Assembly: GCF_003385235.1 (NCBI RefSeq) | Contig: NZ_PQIA01000006.1 | Coordinates: 1 to 64,000, forward strand | Origin: Amycolatopsis circi | Lineage (GTDB): Bacteria > Actinomycetota > Actinomycetes > Mycobacteriales > Pseudonocardiaceae | Reading direction: 5' to 3' | Length of the DNA: 64,000 nucleotides | Shown here: in pieces, positions 19,059-27,483 of the stretch | Layout: every line of letters begins with the position of its first letter | Position numbering within the stretch: position 1 is the stretch's first letter | Translations under genes and position numbers: made by a program | Notes under the pieces: generated by a model | Told to the model about the DNA's origin: nothing | Seen by the model: only the letters and a program-made list of their open reading frames with translations | The model's database searches: none

Positions 19059-20320
19059 CGCGAACGGCCACTATCACCGGGATCGGCGTCGTCTCGCCGG
19101 GCGCGGTAGGCCGCGAGCGGTACTGGGACCTGCTGACCGCAGGCCGGACCGCGACCCGGGGGATCAGCCTCTTCGACGCAGGGGGATTCCGCTCGCGGAT
19201 CGCGGCCGAGGTCGACTTTGACCCGAAGGCCGCCGGGCTGTCCTCTTCCGAGATCCGGCGGATGGACCGCGCGGCCCAGTTCGCCGTGGTCGCCACCCGG
19301 GAGGCGGTGGCCGACAGCGGGATCGACCTGTCGGAGGCCGATCCGGAGCGCGTGGCGGTGAGCGTCGGCAGCGCCGTCGGCTGCACGATGGGGCTGGAGG
19401 ACGAGTACGCCGTGCTGTCCGACGACGGACGGCGCTGGCTGGTCGACCACACCTACGGCGTCCCGCACCTGTACGGCTACATGGTGCCCAGCACGCTGGC
19501 GGTGGAGGTCGCCTGGGCGGTGGCGGCGGAAGGCCCGACGTCGCTGATCTCGACCGGGTGCACGTCCGGTCTGGACGCGGTCGGCCACGGCGTCTCGCTG
19601 ATCGAGGAGGGTTCGGCGGACATCGTCATCGCGGGCGCGACGGACGCCCCGCTGTCCCCGATCACCTCGGCGTGCTTCGACGCGATCCGCGCGACGTCCC
19701 GGAACAACGACGACGCCGAACACGCGTCGAAGCCGTTCGACGCCACCCGCGACGGCTTCGTGCTCGGCGAGGGATCGGCGGTGCTGGTGCTGGAGGAGGC
19801 GGAGTCCGCCCGCCGCCGCGGTGCTCGCGAATACGCGCGCGTGCTCGGATTCGCCAACCGCAGCAACGCTTTTCACATGACGGGCCTGAAACCGGACGGC
19901 CGCGAGATGGCGGAGGCGATCCGCGTGGCGATGGACAACGCCAAGGTCGCGCCGTCGGACGTGGACTACGTCAACGCGCACGGCTCGGGAACGAAACAGA
20001 ACGACCGCCACGAGACCGCCGCGTTCAAGCGGAGCCTGGGAGAACGGGCCTACGAGATCCCGGTGAGCTCGATCAAGTCGATGATCGGCCATTCCCTCGG
20101 CGCGATCGGCTCGCTGGAGATAGCGGCGTGCGCGCTGGCCCTGGAGCGGCAGGTGGTTCCCCCGACGGCGAACCTGCACTCGGCGGATCCGCACTGCGAC
20201 CTGGACTACGTTCCGGTGACCGCTCGCGAGCACCGGATGGACGTGGTGCTGACGGTCGGCAGCGGCTTCGGCGGCTTCCAAAGCGCGATGCTGCTGGACC
20301 GCCCGTCCCGGGCACGGTGA
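19055..20320 (+). CDS. Type II PKS ketosynthase alpha subunit
   Basis: 421 residues of condensing-enzyme fold with the full catalytic set: Cys169 (STGCTSGLDAVGH), His309 (NAHGSGTKQNDRHE) and Lys341/His346 (SIKSMIGHSLGAIGS). It is therefore the active ketosynthase, pairing with the KS-beta at 3119-4390 and the ACP at 2862-3122. It starts with GTG after GGAGGTG, overlapping the cupin stop. KS-alpha and KS-beta genes are nearly always adjacent and coupled; here they are 15 kb apart on opposite strands. It is the last gene of its operon, 13 bases from the convergent DUF3159 gene. Confidence 0.96.
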   Translation: MTRTATITGIGVVSPGAVGRERYWDLLTAGRTATRGISLFDAGGFRSRIAAEVDFDPKAAGLSSSEIRRMDRAAQFAVVATREAVADSGIDLSEADPERVAVSVGSAVGCTMGLEDEYAVLSDDGRRWLVDHTYGVPHLYGYMVPSTLAVEVAWAVAAEGPTSLISTGCTSGLDAVGHGVSLIEEGSADIVIAGATDAPLSPITSACFDAIRATSRNNDDAEHASKPFDATRDGFVLGEGSAVLVLEEAESARRRGAREYARVLGFANRSNAFHMTGLKPDGREMAEAIRVAMDNAKVAPSDVDYVNAHGSGTKQNDRHETAAFKRSLGERAYEIPVSSIKSMIGHSLGAIGSLEIAACALALERQVVPPTANLHSADPHCDLDYVPVTAREHRMDVVLTVGSGFGGFQSAMLLDRPSRAR

Positions 20321-20333
20321 GCTTCCCTCCGCT

Positions 20334-20939
20334 TCAGCAAACGCGCAGATACCGCCAGCACAGATAGCCGCACACCCCGACCGCTGGCGCGCCGCCCAGC
20401 AACGTCGCGGCTATCCCGAGCGAAGTCACCTGCCCAGCCAGATACAGCGGCACCAACACCGCCGTGGCAAGAACGTACTTCGCCAAGAAGATCCCCGTAC
20501 ACAGCTGATAACGCCGCCACTGCGAAGGGTCCCGTCGCCAGCTGAACCGTTGTCCTCGTGCTGCTCCCAGCACCACGCCGATCACCGGCAGCCGTACCAA
20601 AATCGACAGCAGGAACACCGCTCCTCCGGCTGCCTGCATGAGCACGGAGGGGAGGTAGAAATCGGTCGCCTGACCGGTGCTCCCCGCCAGCAACGCGGAC
20701 GCCCCCACAATCACCAAGCCGACAGCTGCCTGCCAGTACTTTCGGTCGGTGAACGCTCGGATTCCGGCGAACACCACGACCCCGCCGACCGCGATCAGGG
20801 CGGCGGTCGATACCTGACCGGTCACCAAGTAGGCGACCAGGAAGACCACCCGCGACGCGACTCCTTCGGAGACCGTGCGCCAGCCGCCTACCGCGGTGAA
20901 CAAGGACAATGACTTTTCGGTCAGCAGCGCGAACTTCAT
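20334..20939 (-). CDS. DUF3159-family integral membrane protein
   Basis: 201 residues with about six hydrophobic segments. The N terminus MKFALLTEKSLSLFTAVGGWRTVSEGVASRVVFLVAYLVTG and the FRAFTDRKYWQ-like loop (GIRAFTDRKYW) are typical of actinobacterial DUF3159 proteins, whose function is unknown. The ATG overlaps the stop of the FAD monooxygenase, so the two are co-expressed. It converges on KS-alpha with 13 bases between and may lie just outside the biosynthetic cluster proper. A role in resistance or transport with the flavoenzyme is possible, without direct evidence. Confidence 0.8.
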   Translation of the reverse strand: MKFALLTEKSLSLFTAVGGWRTVSEGVASRVVFLVAYLVTGQVSTAALIAVGGVVVFAGIRAFTDRKYWQAAVGLVIVGASALLAGSTGQATDFYLPSVLMQAAGGAVFLLSILVRLPVIGVVLGAARGQRFSWRRDPSQWRRYQLCTGIFLAKYVLATAVLVPLYLAGQVTSLGIAATLLGGAPAVGVCGYLCWRYLRVC

Positions 20940-21982
20940 GCGCTCGCCTTGACCTGTACGGAATTGCGCATCGTCTCTTCGTACGCGCCGATCACGTCCA
21001 GCAGATGGAACTGGCCGCGGTCTGCCTCGATCAGTGCGGCGCAGAGACGGTGCGCGTCCTGCATGGCGAGGTTGCCGCCGAAACCCGGAGCCAGGTGGAC
21101 GGCATCTCCGAGTGCGGTCACGGGACTGGCGGGCCACGCGGGGATCGGCGGGATCAATCCGATGCGCAGCGTGGAGGTCATCTCCGGCCAAGCCTCGTCG
21201 ACGATTCGCTGCAAGGCGGGAGGAAGATCGTCAGCCGGGCCAGGTAGTGCCCACATCAGGTAGTCCTCGACGGCGGCCGCACTGTGGCGCAAGGCAGGCA
21301 GAAACCGTTGCCGCGCAACGGCCGGGGGCGAGGCGAACCGCAATGCGCCTAGCACCATCTTCGTGTCGCGCATCCGTACGACGGCGGGGTTGTCGCTGAT
21401 CAGGTCCGGCAATTCCGGTGCCAGATGCAAAGCAGTGGCACCCATGAGCATGCGCCGTCCCGAATCGACCACCTGTGCTTGTGGCAAGTACTGCCGACGG
21501 ACCGCCGAACCGATCCCGTCCGCGCCGACCAGGACGTCTGCCGTATCCGTGCTGCCGTCGGCGAACCATGCTCGAACCGTGCCGTCAGGTTGTCGCTCGA
21601 ACCGGGTGAACTCCGCTCCGAAGCGAACCGCGTCCTCCAGGCCGGTCAGCAATACCGCGCGGAGCAAAGGACGATGTGTCTGCCGTCCAGGTCGTGCGCT
21701 GGACGGCTGAGCGGCGACAACGGCGAGCCTTCCGTCCACTTCGGACAGTGAAAGGGTCTGCTCGCGTAGCCCGCCCATCGTTGCCTCGATCATCGCGGCT
21801 TGCGCTGAAGGCAGACACCCGCGCAACGCCGTGATACCCCGGTCGTCGAGGTGCAGGCTGACCCCTTGCGGCCGTCCCAGCGCGCCATCCCGCTCATACA
21901 CGGCGACCTCGATCCCGGCTCGACGCAGACCTTGCGCGAGCGTCAACCCGCCCAGACCTGCGCCGATCACGAGCACTTTCAT
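20936..21982 (-). CDS. FAD-dependent monooxygenase under TetR control
   Basis: 348 residues, short PHBH-like class. It has VLVIGAGLGGLTLAQGLRRAG at the N terminus, DVLVGADGIGSAVRRQYLP in the middle and VTALGDAVHLAPGFGGNLAMQDAHRL near the end. Divergence from a TetR gene across a palindrome is the usual arrangement for inducible detoxification flavoenzymes (for example the rifampicin-monooxygenase type), though a tailoring role in the neighbouring polyketide pathway is equally possible. It overlaps the DUF3159 gene by 4 bases. Confidence 0.88.
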   Translation of the reverse strand: MKVLVIGAGLGGLTLAQGLRRAGIEVAVYERDGALGRPQGVSLHLDDRGITALRGCLPSAQAAMIEATMGGLREQTLSLSEVDGRLAVVAAQPSSARPGRQTHRPLLRAVLLTGLEDAVRFGAEFTRFERQPDGTVRAWFADGSTDTADVLVGADGIGSAVRRQYLPQAQVVDSGRRMLMGATALHLAPELPDLISDNPAVVRMRDTKMVLGALRFASPPAVARQRFLPALRHSAAAVEDYLMWALPGPADDLPPALQRIVDEAWPEMTSTLRIGLIPPIPAWPASPVTALGDAVHLAPGFGGNLAMQDAHRLCAALIEADRGQFHLLDVIGAYEETMRNSVQVKASA

Positions 21983-21996
21983 CGCAACCCCAGTTT

Positions 21997-22013
21997 CTTC
22001 ATCGCTGATGAAG
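21997..22013. promoter_or_regulatory. Probable TetR operator (7-3-7 palindrome)
   Basis: CTTCATC-GCT-GATGAAG is a perfect inverted repeat, 15 bases upstream of the FAD monooxygenase ATG on one side and 70 bases from the tetR ATG on the other. A further half-site GATGAAG is at 22051-22057. The TAGACT at 22067-22072 could be the -10 of the tetR gene. Position and symmetry fit autoregulation by the adjacent TetR protein. Confidence 0.72.
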
Positions 22014-22083
22014 TTCAGGCTAGCGCGGGTCGGCGAGAAACTCCACCAACGATGAAGAAAGCTCGGCTAGACTCGCCGGGGCC

Positions 22084-22674
22084 ATGACAGAACACAGTTC
22101 CCCCGCCCGCCCCGGACGCTGGCGAACCGGGGCGGAGAGCAAGCAGCGGATCCTGGACGCGGCACGCGCGCTGTTCCGCGAGCACGGCTACGGCGGTGCC
22201 ACCGTGCGCGCGGTCGCGGGCGAGGCGGGCGTCGACCCCGGGATGGTGTTCTACTTTTTCGGCACCAAGCAGGGTCTCTTCGCCGCCGCGATCGAGATGT
22301 CCGCTCAGGTCCCGCCCGCTCTCGAGGAAGTCTTCGCCGGCGGGCTCGACGGCCTGGGGGAGCGCATCGTCCGGACGCTCGTGGAGAACCTCGACGCCTC
22401 GGGCCGCGCCCCGCGCGCGATGCTCACCCGCGCCGACGACCAAGCCGACGCCCTGATTCGCGAGTACGTCGACCGCGAAGTCACCAGGCGGCTGGCGGAC
22501 CTGCTCGACACCCCGGATGCCGCGTTCCGGGCAGGAATGGTCAACGTCCAGCTCTTGGGCCTCACCGTGGCGAGGTACGTCGTGCGGATCGAGCCGATCG
22601 CGTCAGCATCGGTCGACGTCCTGGTCAACCGGTTCGGGCCGCTCGTGCAGCGGTGCTTGACCGAGGACGGCTAG
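22084..22674 (+). CDS. TetR-family repressor
   Basis: 196 residues. The helix-turn-helix lies at about residues 20-65 (SKQRILDAARALFREHGYGGATVRAVAGEAGVDPGMVFYFFGTKQGLF), followed by a ligand domain with the ILTRADD-like segment (MLTRADDQADALIREYVDRE) seen in TetR_C_17-type regulators. It very likely controls the divergent FAD monooxygenase and itself through the palindrome at 21997-22013; the ligand may be the pathway product or an intermediate. No clear ribosome site precedes the ATG, and a TAGACT box 12 bases upstream allows a near-leaderless transcript. Its TAG shares a CTAG palindrome with the stop of the convergent tetR gene. Confidence 0.9.
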   Translation: MTEHSSPARPGRWRTGAESKQRILDAARALFREHGYGGATVRAVAGEAGVDPGMVFYFFGTKQGLFAAAIEMSAQVPPALEEVFAGGLDGLGERIVRTLVENLDASGRAPRAMLTRADDQADALIREYVDREVTRRLADLLDTPDAAFRAGMVNVQLLGLTVARYVVRIEPIASASVDVLVNRFGPLVQRCLTEDG

Positions 22675-23255
22675 GCGAAAAGCCGATCCAGGTGCTGATC
22701 GATCGCCGTGAGCGCGGCACGGGATTCGATCACGTCCAGCTCGAGCAGCGGCGTCAAGCCAGTCAGGGCAAGGACAAGATTCGTCTCGACGGCCGGGTCG
22801 CGGTCCGCGGCGATGTGTCCGTCGGCGATGGCTTGCCGGATCAGGTGTTCGACCAGCGCTCGCTTTTCGCGTAGGTCGTCGCGCAGCTTCGCGTGCAACT
22901 CGGGGTCGTGCAGGGCTTCGAGGACGTACGCGGCGCTCATCCGGCTGGTGGCGCGGGCATCGGGATGCAGCGGCAGCATCTCGGCGAGCGTCACCCGCAG
23001 GACCTCCCGAGGATGCGTGACGTCGGCGAGCCCCGCGGCGACTCGGTGCGACGTCTGCTCCCCGGCGAACTCCATCGCGAACGTGAGCATCGCGGTCCGG
23101 GTCGAGAAATAGTGCTGCACCTGGCCGAGGGACGCACCCGCCTCGCGGGCGACCTCGCGCATGGTCGCCCGGTTCCAGCCTTGCTGCGCCACCACCCGCC
23201 ACAACGCGCGCGCGATCGCTTCCCGGCGCTCGCGGTGGTCGACCTTCTTCGGCAC
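22671..23255 (-). CDS. TetR-family regulator divergent from carboxylesterase
   Basis: 194 residues, starting with GTG (VPKKVDHRERREAIARALWRVVAQQGW). The helix-turn-helix ATMREVAREAGASLGQVQHYFSTRTAML is followed by a BetI-like C-terminal domain (TPLLELDVIESRAALTAIDQHLDRLF). BetI-type regulators often act on the gene next to them, here the carboxylesterase starting 70 bases away. The last base triplet overlaps the stop of the convergent tetR gene within a shared CTAG. Longer in-frame starts exist but run into the esterase and are unlikely. Confidence 0.88.
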   Translation of the reverse strand: MPKKVDHRERREAIARALWRVVAQQGWNRATMREVAREAGASLGQVQHYFSTRTAMLTFAMEFAGEQTSHRVAAGLADVTHPREVLRVTLAEMLPLHPDARATSRMSAAYVLEALHDPELHAKLRDDLREKRALVEHLIRQAIADGHIAADRDPAVETNLVLALTGLTPLLELDVIESRAALTAIDQHLDRLFA

Positions 23256-23324
23256 GCCAGCCCTTCCGTTCGTTCCAATACAACTGACATAATACGCTTG
23301 ACTTGAATCCGGAGGGGGATGAAG
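23256..23324. promoter_or_regulatory. Divergent promoter region, tetR / carboxylesterase
   Basis: A 69-base AT-richer interval. On the + strand CATAAT (23288-23293) is a fair -10 element, and GGAGGGGG (23311-23318) is the ribosome site; it touches an ATG at 23319 but is 6 bases from the ATG at 23325, which decides the latter as the esterase start. No clean inverted repeat was found. Confidence 0.5.
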
Positions 23325-24764
23325 ATGGAAAACGAGAGGCAGCCGGCGGTCCGGACGGTCGAGGGGGCCGTGGCGGGCCGCTGGCGGGCGGGGATGGCGG
23401 AGTTTCGCGGAGTCCCGTACGCCCAGCCGCCGGTCGGCGAGCGCCGGTTCGCCGCGCCGGTGCCGGTTGCGCCCTGGGACGGCACGCGGCAGGCGACCGA
23501 GTTCGGTCCGCTGCCTCCGCAATCCGGGCCAGTCCAGATGGAGTCGGCTCACGAGACGGACTGGCTCACCCTCAACGTCTCGACGCCGGATCCAGGCGCG
23601 GCCGGGCTGCCGGTGCTGGTGTGGCTGCCAGGCGGCGGATACGTCATCTCGGTGAGCAGCGACCCGACTTACGATCCGACCCTGCTGTGCGCGGCGGGGC
23701 TGGTCGTGGTGAGCGTCAACTACCGGGTCGGCGTCGAAGGATTCGCGCTCATCGACGGGGCTCCGGTCAACCGAGGGTTCCTGGACCAGATCGCCGCCCT
23801 GGAATGGGTGCAGCGCAACATCTCCCGCTTCGGCGGCGACCCCGCGCGAGTGTGCGTCGCCGGACAGTCGGCGGGAGCGGGATCGATCGCGTCCTTGCTC
23901 GTGACGACGCAAGGCTTATTCCAGCGCGCCATCACCCATTCCGTGCCCAGCGCCTTCGTCCTTCCGCTGCTCGCGAAGCAGGTCACCGCCGCGCTCGCGA
24001 ACGGGGACGACCTCCGGAACATCGACCCGTGGCAGCTGGCCGACAAACTCACCGCCTTCAACGCTGGGCTGCCCGGCCAGCGCGATCGCTGGGGTCCGAT
24101 GGCCCAAATCGGGGCCGGAGTTTGCCCGGTTCTGGACGAGACTTCCCTCCCTCGGGCACCCTGGTCCGCTCTGGAGAACGGCGTCGACCTTCTCGTCGGC
24201 CACACCCGCGACGAGTTCCGGCTGTTCTCCGTCATGGCCGGACGGCTCGGTACGTTCACCGCCGAGGACGCCCAATTGGCCCTCGATCTCTTCGCCCCGG
24301 AACCGGACGGCTACCGCGCCGCCTACGCGGAAGCCAGCCCGGAGGAGCTGATGGAGATCGTCTACTCGGACGCGCTCTTCCGCATACCGAGTCAGAAGTT
24401 GGCCGAGGCGAACGCGCTGGCCGGTGGCAGGTCCTATCTCTTCGAGTTGTGCTTGTCCGCGCCCGGCGTGGGTGCGTGTCACAGCCTTGATGTACCTCTT
24501 GCATTCGGAACCCTGGACAGTCCGGTCGGCCGTCAGGTATTCGGCGAGACGCCTGATACCGCAACGCTTCGGGTGTCCGAGGAGCTTCGACAGGCCTGGG
24601 CCAGCTTCGCTGCCACTGGCGATCCCGGATGGGCTGCCTACCGTCCCGATCAGCGCCTGACTCGCGTGCTGGACGTCGAGTCGGTGACTGTTCCCTATCC
24701 GGAGGAGGCTTCGCGAAAGATTTGGGAGCACGACACGCCGGTCCCTTTTACCCTTCCCTCGTAG
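23325..24764 (+). CDS. Type B carboxylesterase
   Basis: 479 residues of alpha/beta-hydrolase fold. EFRGVPYAQPPVGERRF near the N terminus, LPVLVWLPGGGY (oxyanion), and the nucleophile motif GQSAGAGS with Ser at about residue 182 place it in the cholinesterase/para-nitrobenzyl-esterase family. A His near CHSLDVPLAFG completes the triad. It hydrolyses an unknown ester and has no signal peptide. Codon 198 (23916-23918) is a TTA leucine codon, rare at this GC content and dependent on the bldA-type tRNA in streptomycete-like organisms. The last 70 bases overlap the convergent acetoacetyl-CoA synthetase gene. Confidence 0.9.
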   Translation: MENERQPAVRTVEGAVAGRWRAGMAEFRGVPYAQPPVGERRFAAPVPVAPWDGTRQATEFGPLPPQSGPVQMESAHETDWLTLNVSTPDPGAAGLPVLVWLPGGGYVISVSSDPTYDPTLLCAAGLVVVSVNYRVGVEGFALIDGAPVNRGFLDQIAALEWVQRNISRFGGDPARVCVAGQSAGAGSIASLLVTTQGLFQRAITHSVPSAFVLPLLAKQVTAALANGDDLRNIDPWQLADKLTAFNAGLPGQRDRWGPMAQIGAGVCPVLDETSLPRAPWSALENGVDLLVGHTRDEFRLFSVMAGRLGTFTAEDAQLALDLFAPEPDGYRAAYAEASPEELMEIVYSDALFRIPSQKLAEANALAGGRSYLFELCLSAPGVGACHSLDVPLAFGTLDSPVGRQVFGETPDTATLRVSEELRQAWASFAATGDPGWAAYRPDQRLTRVLDVESVTVPYPEEASRKIWEHDTPVPFTLPS

Positions 24765-26668
24765 ACATCCCGATACCAGTCAAGAAGATCAGGCCGATCA
24801 ACGCTCCCCGGATCGACCACGCCGTCCGGCTCCTCCCCGCGCAACAGCCGCTTCACCGGAACCTCCAGCTTCTTCCCCGTCCGAGTATGCGGAATCCCCG
24901 GTGCCGCAATGATTTCGTCGGGGACATGCCGCGGCGAAGCACCCCGGCGGATGGCCGCGAGGATCCGCTTCCGCAGCGCGTCGTCGAGGTCGATCCCGTC
25001 GGCCATGGCGACGAACAACGGCATCCAATACCCACCGTCGTCCAGCTCAACACCGACGACAAGAGCCTCGGAAATCTCCGGAAGTTCCTCCACTGGCCCA
25101 TAAATGTCGCTGCTGCCCATCCGCACGCCGTGCCGATTCAGCGTCGCGTCTGAACGGCCGTGGATGATCACCGAGCCGCGGTCGGTGATGGTCGTCCAAT
25201 CGCCGTGCCGCCACACGCCCGGGAACGTGTCGAAATACGCGGCCCGGTACCGAATGCCGTCGGGGTCGTTCCAGAACCGCAGTGGCATGGACGGCATCGG
25301 ACGCCGCACGACCAGTTCGCCGACCGTGCCACGCACAGGTTCCCCGTTATGCCCCAGGGAATCCAGCGCGACGCCGAGGCACGGAGCCGACAACTCACCC
25401 GCCCACACCGGGGTGGTGGGTGCCGCGCTCGCGAAGGCCGTGACGACATCTGTCCCGCCGCTGCTGGAAACGACCTGGACCCGCGACCCGAGTTCATCCT
25501 CGGTCCAGCGATGCAGGTCAGCCGGAAACGTCGATCCGGTGACTCCGAGCCGTGCCAACGCGCTCAAGTCATGGTCAGCAAGCCGGACACCGGCCTTGCG
25601 ACAGGACGCCAGGTACCCAGGACTGGTGCCCAAGGTGGTGACCCGTAAGCGGGCGGCCAACTCCCACAACGCATCTGGACGGCCGAAGGCGGGACTGCCG
25701 TCGTAACAAACCGCGGTCGCTCCGACCAGGAGAGCGCCGACGAGGGAGTTCCACAGCATCCAGCTCGGCGTGGTGTACCAGAGGATCCGATCGCCAGTCC
25801 GCAGGTCTTGATGAAACGCGGAATGCTTCAGCTGCTCAAGGACTACACCGCCATGCCCGTGCACTATCCCTTTAGGACGGCCAGTAGTACCCGAAGAAAA
25901 CAAGACCCACAACGGATGATCGAAAGGCACCGACACAGGCGTCAGCGCATCATCTCCGCTGGAGATCGACGACCAGGGAATCGCCCCGGGCACCGAGTCT
26001 GGATCGTCGACGACCACGGTAGCGACCAAAGTGGACAGTCCGGCCCGCAACGCCGCCACATCAGCACCACGCTCGACGACCCGGCCGCCGTGCCGGGCCC
26101 GGGTCGCGGTGATCAGCACAGTCGGCGTGAGCTGCGCGAACCGTGCCTGCGCCGCCGACCCGACGTAGTCCAAACCGCATCCGGCCCAGATCGCTCCGAG
26201 ACTCGCGGTGGCCAGGAACGCCACGATCGCCTCCGCCGAATTAGGCAGATATCCCACAACCCGGTCGCCGGACGACACGCCCAACGCGGCCAAAGAAGCG
26301 GCGACAGACCCGACTTGACGGCGCAACTCGCCCCAGCTCAACTCGACCGGGGCGGCGTCCTCGGACACCGCGATCACCGCGGTGGCGGACTCGTCGCGGT
26401 CCCGGAACACCTCGGCCGCATAGTTCAACGTGCTCCCCGGGAACCAGACGCTGCCCGGCATCGCCTCGGTCGCCAGCGCCGGTTGCCCCTCCGGGCGCGC
26501 AGGCAGTCCGAAGTAGTCCCACACCGCGGACCAGAAGCCGTCGAGGTCCTGCACCGACCATTCCCACAGCGTCCGGTATCCGCCGGTCAGGTCGCGGCCG
26601 GTGCGGTCCGAGGCGTACCGGGCGAAGTCGGTGATCTGCGCTTCCTCCACCGGGACCCAGCCGGTCAT
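24695..26668 (-). CDS. Acetoacetyl-CoA synthetase
   Basis: 657 residues, the normal length for acetoacetate-CoA ligase. The adenylation signature LFSSGTTGRPKGIVHGHGGV is near residues 257-276, followed by TTPSWMLWNSLVGALLVGATAVCYDGSP, typical of this enzyme rather than acetyl-CoA synthetase; DATLNRHGVRMGSSDIY and RTGKKLEVPVK form the C-terminal domain. It converts acetoacetate, ATP and CoA to acetoacetyl-CoA in the cytosol. It is last in the aromatic catabolism operon, coupled by ATGA to the lactonase gene, which suggests acetoacetate is an end product of that route. Its 3' end overlaps the esterase gene by 70 bases. Confidence 0.93.
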   Translation of the reverse strand: MTGWVPVEEAQITDFARYASDRTGRDLTGGYRTLWEWSVQDLDGFWSAVWDYFGLPARPEGQPALATEAMPGSVWFPGSTLNYAAEVFRDRDESATAVIAVSEDAAPVELSWGELRRQVGSVAASLAALGVSSGDRVVGYLPNSAEAIVAFLATASLGAIWAGCGLDYVGSAAQARFAQLTPTVLITATRARHGGRVVERGADVAALRAGLSTLVATVVVDDPDSVPGAIPWSSISSGDDALTPVSVPFDHPLWVLFSSGTTGRPKGIVHGHGGVVLEQLKHSAFHQDLRTGDRILWYTTPSWMLWNSLVGALLVGATAVCYDGSPAFGRPDALWELAARLRVTTLGTSPGYLASCRKAGVRLADHDLSALARLGVTGSTFPADLHRWTEDELGSRVQVVSSSGGTDVVTAFASAAPTTPVWAGELSAPCLGVALDSLGHNGEPVRGTVGELVVRRPMPSMPLRFWNDPDGIRYRAAYFDTFPGVWRHGDWTTITDRGSVIIHGRSDATLNRHGVRMGSSDIYGPVEELPEISEALVVGVELDDGGYWMPLFVAMADGIDLDDALRKRILAAIRRGASPRHVPDEIIAAPGIPHTRTGKKLEVPVKRLLRGEEPDGVVDPGSVDRPDLLDWYRDVYEGRVKGTGVSCSQIFREASSG

Positions 26669-27483
26669 TCGACCTCCACTTCCGCGACCGTGGTCCGCAC
26701 AGCCTTGGCTGCGAGGGCCTCGAGCAGCGGCCGTCCGCCGGTGTCGGCAAGGGTGACGAACAGCCGGTTCCCGCCATCGCTGCAGCACGCGATGGGAAAC
26801 TCGGCACCGGTGCTGATCGTGGCGCGCACCGTGTTGTCCCGGACCAGGACGACTGTGTGCCCGCTGGTGGTCGCGACCCAGATTCCTTCCGAAACTGGCC
26901 AGATTCCGTCCGGACGAGCTTCGGGACCCTCCAAATCGGCGAGGTCGGCGTAAAGACGCCGGTCGGCCAGCGTGCCATCCGCGCCGACAGTGAAGGCCGT
27001 CAGCCGTTGCGCGGCGGTTTCGGCCACGAGCAGAGTGCGCCCATCGTCGATGAAGGCGAGACCGTTGGGGAAGTCGAGGTTCTCGGCGGCGACAGCGGCT
27101 GAGCCGTCGACGCCAACTCGCAACAGACGGCCTGGCCGCGGCGGCTCACCAGGGATGAACCCGACGTCGTCGACATACAGATTTCCCTGTTCGTCGCCGA
27201 CAAGGTCGCCCAGCGGACCGGTGGCCACAGCGCTGAGATCCGCGTAGGTGTCGAAGTGTCCGCCGGTCCAGACGCCGATGCGTTTCTCGTGCATCATGGC
27301 CGCGGTGAGCCTGCCGTCGGGCAAGAACCACAAGCCGTTGGCCGGTGAGTCCAGCTTCGTGGCGCTCCAGCTTCCGCCGTGATCGGTCCACAGCTGGCTG
27401 CCCTGAGTGTCGGACAGCCACAGCGCACCTTGGTGCCAGCGCGGCCCTTCGCCCCAGATCATCCCAGTGCCGTACGGCTTCAT
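26665..27483 (-). CDS. SMP-30/gluconolactonase-family hydrolase
   Basis: 272 residues of six-bladed beta-propeller. GEGPRWHQGALWLSD holds the metal-binding Glu, LDFPNGLAFIDDGRTLLVAET carries the Asn, and GPEARPDGIWPVSEGIWVA the Asp expected for a Ca/Zn lactonase. It likely opens a lactone intermediate in the aromatic pathway. It overlaps both flanking genes by 4 bases (ATGA), so it is firmly part of the operon. Substrate not predictable. No signal peptide, so cytosolic. Confidence 0.88.
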   Translation of the reverse strand: MKPYGTGMIWGEGPRWHQGALWLSDTQGSQLWTDHGGSWSATKLDSPANGLWFLPDGRLTAAMMHEKRIGVWTGGHFDTYADLSAVATGPLGDLVGDEQGNLYVDDVGFIPGEPPRPGRLLRVGVDGSAAVAAENLDFPNGLAFIDDGRTLLVAETAAQRLTAFTVGADGTLADRRLYADLADLEGPEARPDGIWPVSEGIWVATTSGHTVVLVRDNTVRATISTGAEFPIACCSDGGNRLFVTLADTGGRPLLEALAAKAVRTTVAEVEVE

